Positions 44,859-52,832 of a stretch of DNA of 64,000 nucleotides are shown piece by piece. Under the pieces are notes generated by a model. It was not told where the DNA came from, searched no databases, and was given only the letters and a program-made list of their open reading frames with translations. The DNA is taken from the NCBI RefSeq assembly GCF_001613405.1, contig NZ_BDCH01000014.1:186001-250000 (forward strand), given 5' to 3'. Position numbers and translations under genes: made by a program. Source of the stretch: Nocardia crassostreae. GTDB taxonomy: Bacteria > Actinomycetota > Actinomycetes > Mycobacteriales > Mycobacteriaceae. Position 1 is the stretch's first letter. The number at the start of each line of letters is the position of its first letter.

Positions 44859-46232
44859 CTATTCCGAACTGTCTGGTCGGTCATGCCAGCGCGGAACGTC
44901 CCCGCCATAGGCCGGAGCTGGCCGCGGATAGTCCGTATACGCGGTGAATGCGGGCGCGGCGGTGGTCACGATCCCGTGCGTGCGTGTGTATTCCGGGCCC
45001 GGCACCCGCGGCTGCGGATGTCCGGGTGTGCGCCCCGGGGCCGTGAGCAGCCAGGATGCGGTGCGTGCCAGCGCAACTCGTACATCTCGCCCGAATCCGT
45101 CGTCCTCGCGCGCGAGCAGCGCGTCGAGCACGCCCGCGGCGAGCAGATATCCGCTGGCATGGTCGAGGGCCTGCGCAGGCAGCGCCCCGACGGGCGTGGG
45201 CTCACCCGCGGATCCGGGCCGCGCCTCGATCAACGATATTCCCGAGGCGGCCTGGACAATGCTGTCGAAACCGCGCCTATCGCCCCACGGACCGTGCTCA
45301 CCCCATGCCGAAACACGGCCGTGCACAATTCCTGGCCGAATTTTGTCGGCGGCCCGCACCAGGTGATCGAGAGAGCCTGGACGGTAACCCGTGATCAATA
45401 CATCGGCGTTACTCAGCAGTTCCTCTATATGAACTGTTTCGATATGAAAATCCGACAATACGGAACGCTTGCCCTGACAGGTATCGAGGTACTGCCATTC
45501 GATTTCCGGCAATCCCGGCGGATCGATACGCAATACCTCCGCACCCAGCATGGCCAGCGCCCGGGTGGCTACCGGTCCGGCGATGACCCGTGTCATATCA
45601 AGTACCCGCACGCCGCGCAATGGCAGCATGCCCGTTGCGGCAGAGCGGGATTCGGCCGGGCCCGCTCCGGTGCGGCGCTCGATGGTAACCAGGGGCCCGT
45701 CGCCGGCGGCCTTACCCTGCGGACTCGCCGCCCACTCGGCCTCGGTGCGCACCCGCGCGGCGATCGCACCCGATTCCGCGGCGCGATCCTCGATTTCCTG
45801 CGCGGTGAGCTCGGCCATTCGGGCAACAACGGCATTACGGCCGGAATCGGCGGGTAATTCGAGAATCGTCAACAGGCGGGCGCGATGATGCGAATAGTTT
45901 GCGTGCGTACGCACAATGCCGTCCGCAGTCGGGAAAAAGCCCGACAGCTCTGCGAATATATTCGGCTGCGCGCCATCGAGGCGAAACAGTTTCTCACTCG
46001 AGAAAGCCGCCGCCACGCGGGCCGGGTCCGGCGTCGCACCGAGCGGCGCCAGCCCGCGCGCGACGCGCAACCGATCGGCCGCCCGCGCGAAGCCCGCCAC
46101 CGCACCGCCCGACAGGGCCCATACCGGCAGTGTCGCAGCCAGATACGCGCCGGGATCGACGGCGGGCATACTCGATCCGGTGATCCCGATACCGGACTCG
46201 TACGCGCGGACCAGATCTGCGTAGGTAGCCAC
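44859..46232 (-). CDS. Type III CoA-transferase family (CaiB/BaiF) protein
   Basis: The protein (457 residues from GTG 46232) has the CaiB/BaiF core: LRGVRVLDMTRVIAGPVATRALAMLGAEVLRIDPP near residues 205-240, QGKRSVLSDF, NADVLITGYRPGSLDHL and AWGEHGPWGDRRGFDSIVQAASG. The stretch before residue 200 resembles a second, degenerate half. Family members move CoA between carboxylic acids, or act as racemases such as Amacr. An ATG at 46286 is open but would overlap the divergent thioesterase gene. The substrate is unknown. Confidence 0.75.
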   Translation of the reverse strand: MATYADLVRAYESGIGITGSSMPAVDPGAYLAATLPVWALSGGAVAGFARAADRLRVARGLAPLGATPDPARVAAAFSSEKLFRLDGAQPNIFAELSGFFPTADGIVRTHANYSHHRARLLTILELPADSGRNAVVARMAELTAQEIEDRAAESGAIAARVRTEAEWAASPQGKAAGDGPLVTIERRTGAGPAESRSAATGMLPLRGVRVLDMTRVIAGPVATRALAMLGAEVLRIDPPGLPEIEWQYLDTCQGKRSVLSDFHIETVHIEELLSNADVLITGYRPGSLDHLVRAADKIRPGIVHGRVSAWGEHGPWGDRRGFDSIVQAASGISLIEARPGSAGEPTPVGALPAQALDHASGYLLAAGVLDALLAREDDGFGRDVRVALARTASWLLTAPGRTPGHPQPRVPGPEYTRTHGIVTTAAPAFTAYTDYPRPAPAYGGDVPRWHDRPDSSE

Positions 46233-46279
46233 GCGTCCGACCCTAATCTCGAAGCGAATCCGTAAGGAGAATCCACCGT

Positions 46280-47116
46280 ATGGCAAATCTCACCGGTACC
46301 GCCTGGCTGCGCGAACTGCGCCCGGATCCCGCCCCGCGCACCGTGCTCGTCTGCCTGCCGCCCGGCGGCGGCTCCGCGACCGCATACCGGTCGCTGGCGC
46401 AGCGATTCGGCGCGGGCACAGCCGTATTCGCGGTGCAGTACCCGGGCCGCCAGGACCGGCTCGCCGAGCCGTCGGTGCCGGTGCTGACCGAACTCGCCGC
46501 GCGCATCGCCCAGGAGCTGCTGCGCTGGCCCGCCGCCACCCCGCTGGCGTTGTTCGGCCACAGCATGGGCGCCACCGTCGCCTACGAGACCGCCCGTGCC
46601 CTCGAAGGGGCGGGCCGCGAGCTGAAGCACCTGATCGTTTCCGGTCGCCCCGCACCGGCTTTCGCCGAACCGGGCCGCTTGCATCTGGGCTCCGACGACG
46701 GGCTCATCGGTCAGCTCGAGCTGCTGTCCAACGATCCGTCCTCGGTGGCGATTCTGCGCGCCGAGCCGAGCCTGGCCGAACTGGTCCTGCCGCCGTTGCG
46801 CAACGACTACCGGGCGGTCGAGACCTACCGATACCAGCCGGGGGAGCCGCTGCGCTGTCCCATCACGACTTTCGTGAGCACCGAGGATCCCACGACCTCG
46901 ATCGCGCAGGCGGGGGAGTGGAGCGACTACACCACCGCCGGATTCGAGACGGCTACCTTCCCCGGCGGCCACTTCTACCTCGACCTGCCCGAGAATCAGC
47001 CCGCCTTGGCCGCGGCCATCGCCCGCCGCCTCGACAGCACGAACAGCCCCATCCAGGACACCAGCACCGCGACCACGACCAACACCCGCATCAACCCCAG
47101 CGCACTCTCCGGATAG
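46280..47116 (+). CDS. Type II thioesterase (GrsT/RifR-like)
   Basis: The 278-residue alpha/beta-hydrolase has the TEII pattern: LVCLPPGGGSATAYRSLAQRF near residue 25, VFAVQYPGRQDRLAEP, the nucleophile elbow LALFGHSMGATVAYETAR near residue 93 and the catalytic histidine in FPGGHFYLDLPENQ near 240. Such enzymes remove wrong acyl groups from carrier proteins of polyketide or peptide synthases. No synthase lies in this window, so it is an orphan or acts on a distant cluster. The last 40 residues are Thr/Asn-rich and overlap the antisense DUF2784 gene, so the C-terminal end may be extended. Confidence 0.85.
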   Translation: MANLTGTAWLRELRPDPAPRTVLVCLPPGGGSATAYRSLAQRFGAGTAVFAVQYPGRQDRLAEPSVPVLTELAARIAQELLRWPAATPLALFGHSMGATVAYETARALEGAGRELKHLIVSGRPAPAFAEPGRLHLGSDDGLIGQLELLSNDPSSVAILRAEPSLAELVLPPLRNDYRAVETYRYQPGEPLRCPITTFVSTEDPTTSIAQAGEWSDYTTAGFETATFPGGHFYLDLPENQPALAAAIARRLDSTNSPIQDTSTATTTNTRINPSALSG

Positions 47117-47377
47117 ATCACGCCCGTGAGGTAGTGGTCGATGAACCCGCTGGGCGGCAATCCGGCCTGCCCAGCCCGGTGCCGCGCCCAATCCTCCACA
47201 TACGTGAGCGGGCAGTCGTATCCGAACAGCACCGTCGAGAACCCCCCACCCGAACGCCACCAGATGCAGCCAGATGGTGCGCGGCCACCGCCAGGCAATG
47301 AACCCGCCCACCACCACATACGCCACGAAGGCGAAATGCACGCCCGCGGTGAGATCGGCGAGCAGCCGGTAGATCAT
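46996..47377 (-). pseudogene. DUF2784 small membrane protein, frameshifted
   Basis: From ATG 47377 the frame gives LADLTAGVHFAFVAYVVVGGFIAWRW and IWLHLVAFGWG, the start of a DUF2784 protein. At the six-base G run (plus-strand C 47242-47247) one base too many shifts it. In the next frame the family pattern goes on: FSTVLFGYDCPLTYVEDW, GFIDHYLTGVIYP and a last span, to 46996. With one base fewer the product would be an ordinary DUF2784 protein of about 126 residues. It overlaps the end of the thioesterase gene by 121 bases in antisense. Confidence 0.75.
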
Positions 47378-47952
47378 GCCTCCAGGATAGGAGCGCCATT
47401 GCCGAGCGGGCAGTGCATGAACCGCACATGCGATTCGAATCCGGACATGCTCGCCTCGGCATTGTCGAAGATCGGGATATCGGTGAACCCCAGCGAGAGA
47501 TAGAGCCGTTGCGCCGCGGCCATGAATCTGCCGGTCTCCAGCCGCGCGGTCCGAAACCCGAGGTCGGTCGCATCGGCGATCAGCTGCTCCAGCATGGCCC
47601 GGGCAATGCCCGCCCCGCGCGCGCCGGGCCGCACATACATCCGCTTGATCTCGGCGGTGTCGGCATCGACGGGTTCGAGCGCGCACACCCCGACCGCATC
47701 CCCGCCGGTAGAGGCCACCAGCAACCGCCCGCGCGCCCCGAGCAACTCCGGCAGCTTCGCCCGGAAACTCCGGCTGTGATGCCCGACCGCGGCGGTCCGG
47801 TCGTCGAATTCCGCACCGCGCTCGGCCAATTCGTCCAGACACCAGCGCACGTACTCGTCCAGCAGCGGCTCGACGATCCGATAGGCCCGCTCCGCTGGCG
47901 CGGTGAGCCGCACGAGCGTGAAACCGGTGAGGTCGGGTTCTGTGAGTGGCAT
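47374..47952 (-). CDS. GNAT family N-acetyltransferase
   Basis: The 192-residue protein shows GNAT features: RGRLLVASTGGDAVGVCALEPVD, the acetyl-CoA loop IKRMYVRPGARGAGIARAMLEQL near residue 110 and FRTARLETGRFMAAAQRLYLSLGF. ATG 47952 gives the family-like N terminus (PLTEPDLTGFTLVRL); a start seven codons earlier is possible. The stop overlaps the DUF2784 start by four bases. The acceptor is unknown. Confidence 0.83.
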   Translation of the reverse strand: MPLTEPDLTGFTLVRLTAPAERAYRIVEPLLDEYVRWCLDELAERGAEFDDRTAAVGHHSRSFRAKLPELLGARGRLLVASTGGDAVGVCALEPVDADTAEIKRMYVRPGARGAGIARAMLEQLIADATDLGFRTARLETGRFMAAAQRLYLSLGFTDIPIFDNAEASMSGFESHVRFMHCPLGNGAPILEA

Positions 47953-48010
47953 GTCGTGCAGATACGACCGCAACCGATATCAGCTTCGATCTATCAGACG
48001 ATGGACATAC

Positions 48011-48321
48011 CGATATGCACATCTACGCATGCAATGCGTCAGCATATCGCAGACATGAGAGCGGGGGAGTGGTCTTGCCAAAGCGGCCTGGGCTGAGAGG
48101 GGAGTGGCGCCCCGGAGCGACGAAACCATCTCGCCTAGTGGGTTTTTGGTGCAACAACACGGTCAGGCTCCGAATCTTGACCATATTTCATACCAGTAAG
48201 GGCATATGCGCATCTAACTATGTGTATCCTCAAACCAGAAAACTCAGCACAACCCACCTCACCTTCAAAAAACAACAAAAGAGGGAACAGAGGGTGCCCG
48301 TCCCCTCGGTTGTGGGGTGCT
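48011..48321. promoter_or_regulatory. AT-richer gap with nested inverted repeats and a 13-base direct repeat
   Basis: This gap lies between the GNAT promoter side and the end of the zinc-ribbon SDR gene and is clearly lower in GC than its surroundings. CGATATGC (48011-48018) is inverted at 48042-48049, and ACGCAT/ATGCGT (48025-48030/48034-48039) is nested inside. ATATGCACATCTA (48013-48025) recurs as ATATGCGCATCTA at 48204-48216. On the minus strand the SDR gene is followed by a weak CCCC-GGGG hairpin and T-rich bases near 48260-48315. No gene is supported here. Confidence 0.4.
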
Positions 48322-49803
48322 TTACCAGTTGGAGGGTTCGTAGTCCTTGAGGAAGACGCCGAACAGGTCGTCACCGGCTTCGCCGCGGACAATGGGGTCG
48401 TAGACGCGGGCGGCGCCGTCGACCAGGTCGAGCGGGGCGTGGAAGCCTTCTTCGGCCAGGCGGATCTTGGTGTAGTGCGGCCGCTCGTCGGTGATCCATC
48501 CGGTGTCGACAGCAGTCATGAGAATGCTGTCTGTCTCGTACATTTCGCGGGCGCTGGTGCGGGTGAGCATGTTCAGCGCGGCCTTGGCCATATTGGTATG
48601 CGGATGGCCGGGCCCCTTGTAGCCGCGAGCGAATACGCCTTCCATGGCGGTGACGTTGACGACGTACTTGCGGCGGGCGGGTGCGGCGGCCATGGCGGCG
48701 CGCAGCCGCGAGATGAGGATGAACGGTGCGGTGGAGTTGCACAGCTGCACTTCGAGCAGTTCGGTGGCATCGACTTCGCCCACGGCCTGCACCCAGCTGT
48801 TGGTGTGCGCGAGGTCGGGCACGAGCCCTCCGGCGTCGATGGCCACGCCCTGCGAAATGCGTTCGGGTGTCGCCGATCCCGCCACCAAGGCCTGTTCGGT
48901 GATATCGGCGGCGGTCAGGGTGGGCGCGAGGGAGGCGGTGAGCGCCGTGGTATGCTCCTGCATGGTCTTGCCGAAGGTGATGACATCGGGCAGTTCGCCC
49001 GCGGGCAGCGGTCCGTTCTCGGCCTCGACGAGCGCGCTGTACGCGCCCGGGGAGCGCCGCACGGTCTGCGCGGCATTGTTGATCAGAATATCGAGCGGCC
49101 CCTGCGCCGCGATGTCGTCGGCGAGCGCCACTACCTGGGCGGGATCTCGCAGATCGATTCCCACGATCCGCAGTCGATGCAACCAATCGGCACTGTCGGG
49201 CTGTGCCGCGAACCGTCGAATCGCGTCATTGGGAAAGCGCGTGGTGATCGTCGTGTGCGCCCCATCCCGCAAGAGCCGCAACGCGATATACATCCCGATC
49301 TTGGCCCGCCCCCCGGTCAGCAGTGCCCGCCGCCCACTGAGATCGGTCCGCGCATCCCGCTTCCCATGACTCTTGCCCGCGCACTCCGGGCAGAGCTGGT
49401 GATAGAAGGCATCCACGCGCGTATAGCGCTGCTTGCAGATGTAGCACGGCCGTGGCCGCAACAACTCCCCGGCGCTTCCGCTCTCGGTGCTCGAGCTGAT
49501 CTGAATCCCGGCCGTCTCGTCATCGATCCGATTGGGCGACCCGGTAGCCGTGGCCGCGATGACAGCCTTGTCGGCCTCGGAAATCGCGTCCCGAGCCTCG
49601 ACCCGCCGCCGCTGCTTGAACTTTTTGAACATATGGCTGACGGACCGCTGTACGGTCACCGAATCCGGATGCCCCTTGTCCAACTCCCCGGCCTGCTCGA
49701 GCACCCGCAGGCAGATAGCCAACTCGTTGGGGTCGATACCGCCCCCAACGCTCTCGCTGGCCGCGTTTTCGATCGGGTACGCCGTGGTGCTGTTCTCGGC
49801 CAT
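48322..49803 (-). CDS. Short-chain dehydrogenase with N-terminal zinc ribbon
   Basis: The 493-residue protein is about twice the size of a normal SDR. Residues 1-95 are hydrophilic and helical, with a basic HMFKKFKQRRRVEARDA. Near residues 119-140 is a four-cysteine zinc ribbon (CYICKQRYTRV... CPEC). An SDR domain follows: RALLTGGRAKIGMYIALRLL near residue 160, ILINNAAQTVRRSP and KYVVNVTAMEGVF. The usual YxxxK is not obvious; HTNMAKAALNML supplies the lysine with Asn/Met where Tyr is expected. ATG 49803 fits the family start. The substrate is unknown. Confidence 0.75.
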   Translation of the reverse strand: MAENSTTAYPIENAASESVGGGIDPNELAICLRVLEQAGELDKGHPDSVTVQRSVSHMFKKFKQRRRVEARDAISEADKAVIAATATGSPNRIDDETAGIQISSSTESGSAGELLRPRPCYICKQRYTRVDAFYHQLCPECAGKSHGKRDARTDLSGRRALLTGGRAKIGMYIALRLLRDGAHTTITTRFPNDAIRRFAAQPDSADWLHRLRIVGIDLRDPAQVVALADDIAAQGPLDILINNAAQTVRRSPGAYSALVEAENGPLPAGELPDVITFGKTMQEHTTALTASLAPTLTAADITEQALVAGSATPERISQGVAIDAGGLVPDLAHTNSWVQAVGEVDATELLEVQLCNSTAPFILISRLRAAMAAAPARRKYVVNVTAMEGVFARGYKGPGHPHTNMAKAALNMLTRTSAREMYETDSILMTAVDTGWITDERPHYTKIRLAEEGFHAPLDLVDGAARVYDPIVRGEAGDDLFGVFLKDYEPSNW

Positions 49804-50065
49804 CGGGGTGTGCGGTGATCCTTCGTGCGGGGGTGGTTGACCCGACCATTGTCGCATCGTGCGTGTACGCCACCTGCGGCGGCACTACACGACGATGACG
49901 GAATCGGTGAGCGCCGAAAGAGTCGTATCGGGACGCGCGGGGCGGGAGAGCGGATCGAGGTTTGTTCCGTGGTAGCGTCGATCTCGGGGATCGAAGTGTG
50001 TGCCGGAATGTGTGTAATCCGTTATCCGAGTGCGTATTTGACCTGATCGAGGGGTGCGGCGACGA

Positions 50066-50944
50066 ATGACCATCCGCAAGGCCGTTATCGCCGCCGCCGG
50101 GCTCGGAACCCGCATGTATCCCATCACGAAGACCATCGACAAGGCGATGCTCCCCCTGGGGAATCGACCGGCGATCGATTACGTCATCCGTGAATGCGCC
50201 CGCGCCGGTGTGGAGCAGATCGGCATCGTGGTCCGCAAGGGCAGCGCACAGATCCAACACTATTACGGCTGCGATATGGACTTGCGTGCCCTGCTGGCCG
50301 TGCGTGGCTGGGACGAGAAGGCGGCCGCGCTGGATGAGACCGCGACGGTGCCGGATCTGGTGTTCCTCGAGCAGTCGCTGGAGTCGGACTACGGCACGGC
50401 GGTTCCGGTCCGGCTCGCCCGCGAGTTCGTGGGCGAGGACAGGTTCTTCTTCGTCTCGAGTGACGACTTGCTCGCGGACGAGCCGGGTGTATCGACGCTC
50501 GCCGACCTGGCCGCGCTGGCCGGTGACGGTTACGGCCTGGTAGGTCAGCCGATGGCCCCGGCGAACTCGAGCCGCTACGGAGTTCTCGACACGAGAACGG
50601 TCGACGGTGCGCTGGTCCTGCGCGGAATCACGGAGAAGTCGCCTGACGTGCCCGATGAGACCGAACTACCGCTGATCAATATCAGCAGATATGTGTTCGG
50701 CCCCGACTTCTACGAGGTGTTGTCCTCGATCAGCGCGGATCCCGCCTCGGGCGAGCTTCGCCTCACCGATGCTCTCGACGCGGTCCTCCGCTCGGACTCG
50801 CCCGCTTTCCGCGTGCACCCCTCCCGCGGCCGCTATTTCGACCTCGGCCGCGTGGAGGGCCTGGTCGCCGCGGTCAATCACTTCGCCGGTGCGGAACGGG
50901 ATTTCGAGGACTCCCGGGGATCGGCGCTGGCGCCCACGCGCTAA
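50066..50944 (+). CDS. UTP-glucose-1-phosphate uridylyltransferase-like nucleotidyltransferase
   Basis: The 292-residue protein has the sugar-nucleotide pyrophosphorylase signature AVIAAAGLGTRMYPITKTIDKAMLPLGNRPAIDYVI at the N terminus, FFFVSSDDLLADEP near residue 133, YGVLD and GITEKSP further on, and FDLGRVEGLVAAV at the end. It resembles GalU, but the first block (TRMYPITKTIDKAMLPLG) departs from the usual GTRFLPATKAVPKEMLP form, so the sugar phosphate may differ. Transcription seems independent; it is convergent with argS, with a shared hairpin between them. Confidence 0.75.
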   Translation: MTIRKAVIAAAGLGTRMYPITKTIDKAMLPLGNRPAIDYVIRECARAGVEQIGIVVRKGSAQIQHYYGCDMDLRALLAVRGWDEKAAALDETATVPDLVFLEQSLESDYGTAVPVRLAREFVGEDRFFFVSSDDLLADEPGVSTLADLAALAGDGYGLVGQPMAPANSSRYGVLDTRTVDGALVLRGITEKSPDVPDETELPLINISRYVFGPDFYEVLSSISADPASGELRLTDALDAVLRSDSPAFRVHPSRGRYFDLGRVEGLVAAVNHFAGAERDFEDSRGSALAPTR

Positions 50945-50961
50945 TTGTCGGCGTGGGCGCC
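50929..50961. terminator. Hairpin between convergent nucleotidyltransferase and argS genes
   Basis: GGCGCCCACGC (50929-50939) pairs perfectly with GCGTGGGCGCC (50951-50961) around an 11-base loop that contains the upstream gene's TAA. The position between two convergent genes fits a bidirectional terminator; no strong T run is present. Confidence 0.5.
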
Positions 50962-50969
50962 GGTACCGG

Positions 50970-52757
50970 TCACAGGCGTGCGGGTGCCGAGATGCCGAGC
51001 AGGTCCAGGCCGTGTGCCAGGGTGCGGGCGGTGAGCTGACAGGCCGCGATGCGGTTGCCGCACACTGGTTCGGGGGCGGTCAGGACCGGGCAGGTGTCGT
51101 AGAAGGCGGTGAATGCTCGTGCCAGGTCGTAGAGGTAGTTGGCCAGGCGGTGTGGTTCGAGGGTGTGGTTGATGTCGGTCAGGACTGTGGCGTAGTTGTT
51201 GAGTTCGAGCACCAGGGTGCGCTCGGCGGTGTCGAGTTCGGCCGAGGTGTCGACGTGGGTGTGGGCGGGTTCGCCGACCTTGCGCAGGATCGACCGGATG
51301 CGGGCGTGTGCGTATTGCAGGTACACGCCGGTGTTTCCGTTGAACGCGGTCATGCGTTCGGTGTCGAACATGTAGTCCTTGATGCGGCTGGTGGACAGGT
51401 CGGCGTATTTGACGGCGCCGCTTCCGGCTTGCTCGGCGATGGCATCGAGGTCCTCGGCGGGCAGGTCCGGATTCTTTTCGGCGACGACGGCGCGGGCGGC
51501 GGCGACGGCGCGGGCGGCGGCGACCGCGTCGTCGAGCAGGTCCATCAGGCGCACGGTGCCGCCCGCGCGGGTTTTGAAGGGTTTGCCGTCCGGGCCGAGG
51601 ATGGTGCCGTAGCTGACGTGGTGGACGGCGACGGCGTCGGTCAGCCACCCGGCGCGGCGGGCCGCTTCGAAGATGAGCCGGAAGTGCAGGGCTTGGCGGG
51701 AATCGGTGACGTAGAGCAGGCGGTCGGGACGCAGGGTGGTGATCCGGTAGCGGATGGTGGCCAGGTCGGTGCTATCGTAGCCGTAGCCGCCGTCGCTTTT
51801 GCGGACCATGAGGACGGCCGGGGTGTTGTCGGGTCCGGTGACCTGCTCAGAGAGCACGACGACGGCGCCGTCGCTGTCGACGGCCACCGCGGTGTCGAGT
51901 AGTTCGGTGGTGGTGTCGGCGAGCATGGGGTTGTAGAACGATTCGCCGATGTAGTCGTCGGGGGTGAGAAGGACCCCGAGTCGTTGATAGATGGCGCCGA
52001 ACGCTTTTTCGGATTCGCCGACGATATCGCGCCAGCGGGCGACGGTGTGCGGGTCTCCGCTCTGCAGGGCGACGACGCGGGTGCGGGCGCGATCGGCGAA
52101 GCCGGGGTCGGTGTCGAATCGTGCGCGGGCGGCTTTGTAGAGCCCGTCGAGTGCGGACACCGTCGATTCGGTGCCGATATCGTCTGTGTGCCAGCGTTGT
52201 TCGGGGTGCTCGTCGATGTATTCGATGAGCATTCCGAACTGGGTGCCCCAGTCGCCGAGGTGGTTGGCGCGCAGGACGTCGGCGCCGAGGAAGCCGAGGA
52301 TGCGGGCGAGGCTGTCGTCGATGATCGTGGTCCGCAAATGGCCGACGTGCATTTCCTTGGCCACATTGGGTGCGGAGTAGTCGACGATGATTCGTTGCCC
52401 CTGCGCGGGCGTACCCACGCCGAGCCGGGGATCGTGGAGGCGTGCGGCGAGCTGTGCCCAGATCGCCGCGTCGGTGGCCGTGATGTTGAGGAAGCCGGGC
52501 CCCGAGGACACCACCTCGGCGATGACGGAATCCCCGGTGCGGGAGGCGAGTTCGTCGGCGAGTTCGGTGGCCAACTGTGTCGGTGGCACGCCGGTCTGCT
52601 GTGCCAGGGGCAGGACGGCGTTGGATTGGAAGTCGGCTCGATCCGAGCGGCGTACCACCGGGTCCGGCCCCGCCAGGTGCGGGCGGACTCGCCCGATCGC
52701 GTCCGATACTGCGGTGGCGACGGTGTCGAGTAGCGGTACGACGGGAGCGGGGCCCAC
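50970..52757 (-). CDS. argS: Arginyl-tRNA synthetase, probably a second copy
   Basis: The 595-residue class I synthetase has the ArgS N-terminal add-on domain (RADFQSNAVLPLAQQTG near residue 40), the VDYSAPNVAKEMHVGHLRTTIIDDSLARIL block with the HIGH-type HVGH near 135, a WGTQFGMLIEYI helix, and GPDGKPFKTRAGGTVRLMDLL standing for the KMSKS loop. The anticodon-binding domain ends the protein. AAAGGA precedes GTG 52757. It is not next to lysA/hom as the housekeeping argS of actinobacteria often is, and its N terminus differs from the mycobacterial form I recall, so it may be a paralogue. Confidence 0.87.
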   Translation of the reverse strand: MGPAPVVPLLDTVATAVSDAIGRVRPHLAGPDPVVRRSDRADFQSNAVLPLAQQTGVPPTQLATELADELASRTGDSVIAEVVSSGPGFLNITATDAAIWAQLAARLHDPRLGVGTPAQGQRIIVDYSAPNVAKEMHVGHLRTTIIDDSLARILGFLGADVLRANHLGDWGTQFGMLIEYIDEHPEQRWHTDDIGTESTVSALDGLYKAARARFDTDPGFADRARTRVVALQSGDPHTVARWRDIVGESEKAFGAIYQRLGVLLTPDDYIGESFYNPMLADTTTELLDTAVAVDSDGAVVVLSEQVTGPDNTPAVLMVRKSDGGYGYDSTDLATIRYRITTLRPDRLLYVTDSRQALHFRLIFEAARRAGWLTDAVAVHHVSYGTILGPDGKPFKTRAGGTVRLMDLLDDAVAAARAVAAARAVVAEKNPDLPAEDLDAIAEQAGSGAVKYADLSTSRIKDYMFDTERMTAFNGNTGVYLQYAHARIRSILRKVGEPAHTHVDTSAELDTAERTLVLELNNYATVLTDINHTLEPHRLANYLYDLARAFTAFYDTCPVLTAPEPVCGNRIAACQLTARTLAHGLDLLGISAPARL

Positions 52758-52832
52758 CTCGAGGTCCTTTCATCGGAGATCGGATGGTTCAGTATCGCAG
52801 TGCCCGCCAGTGGTTTTCGGTGCGGTCGGGGG

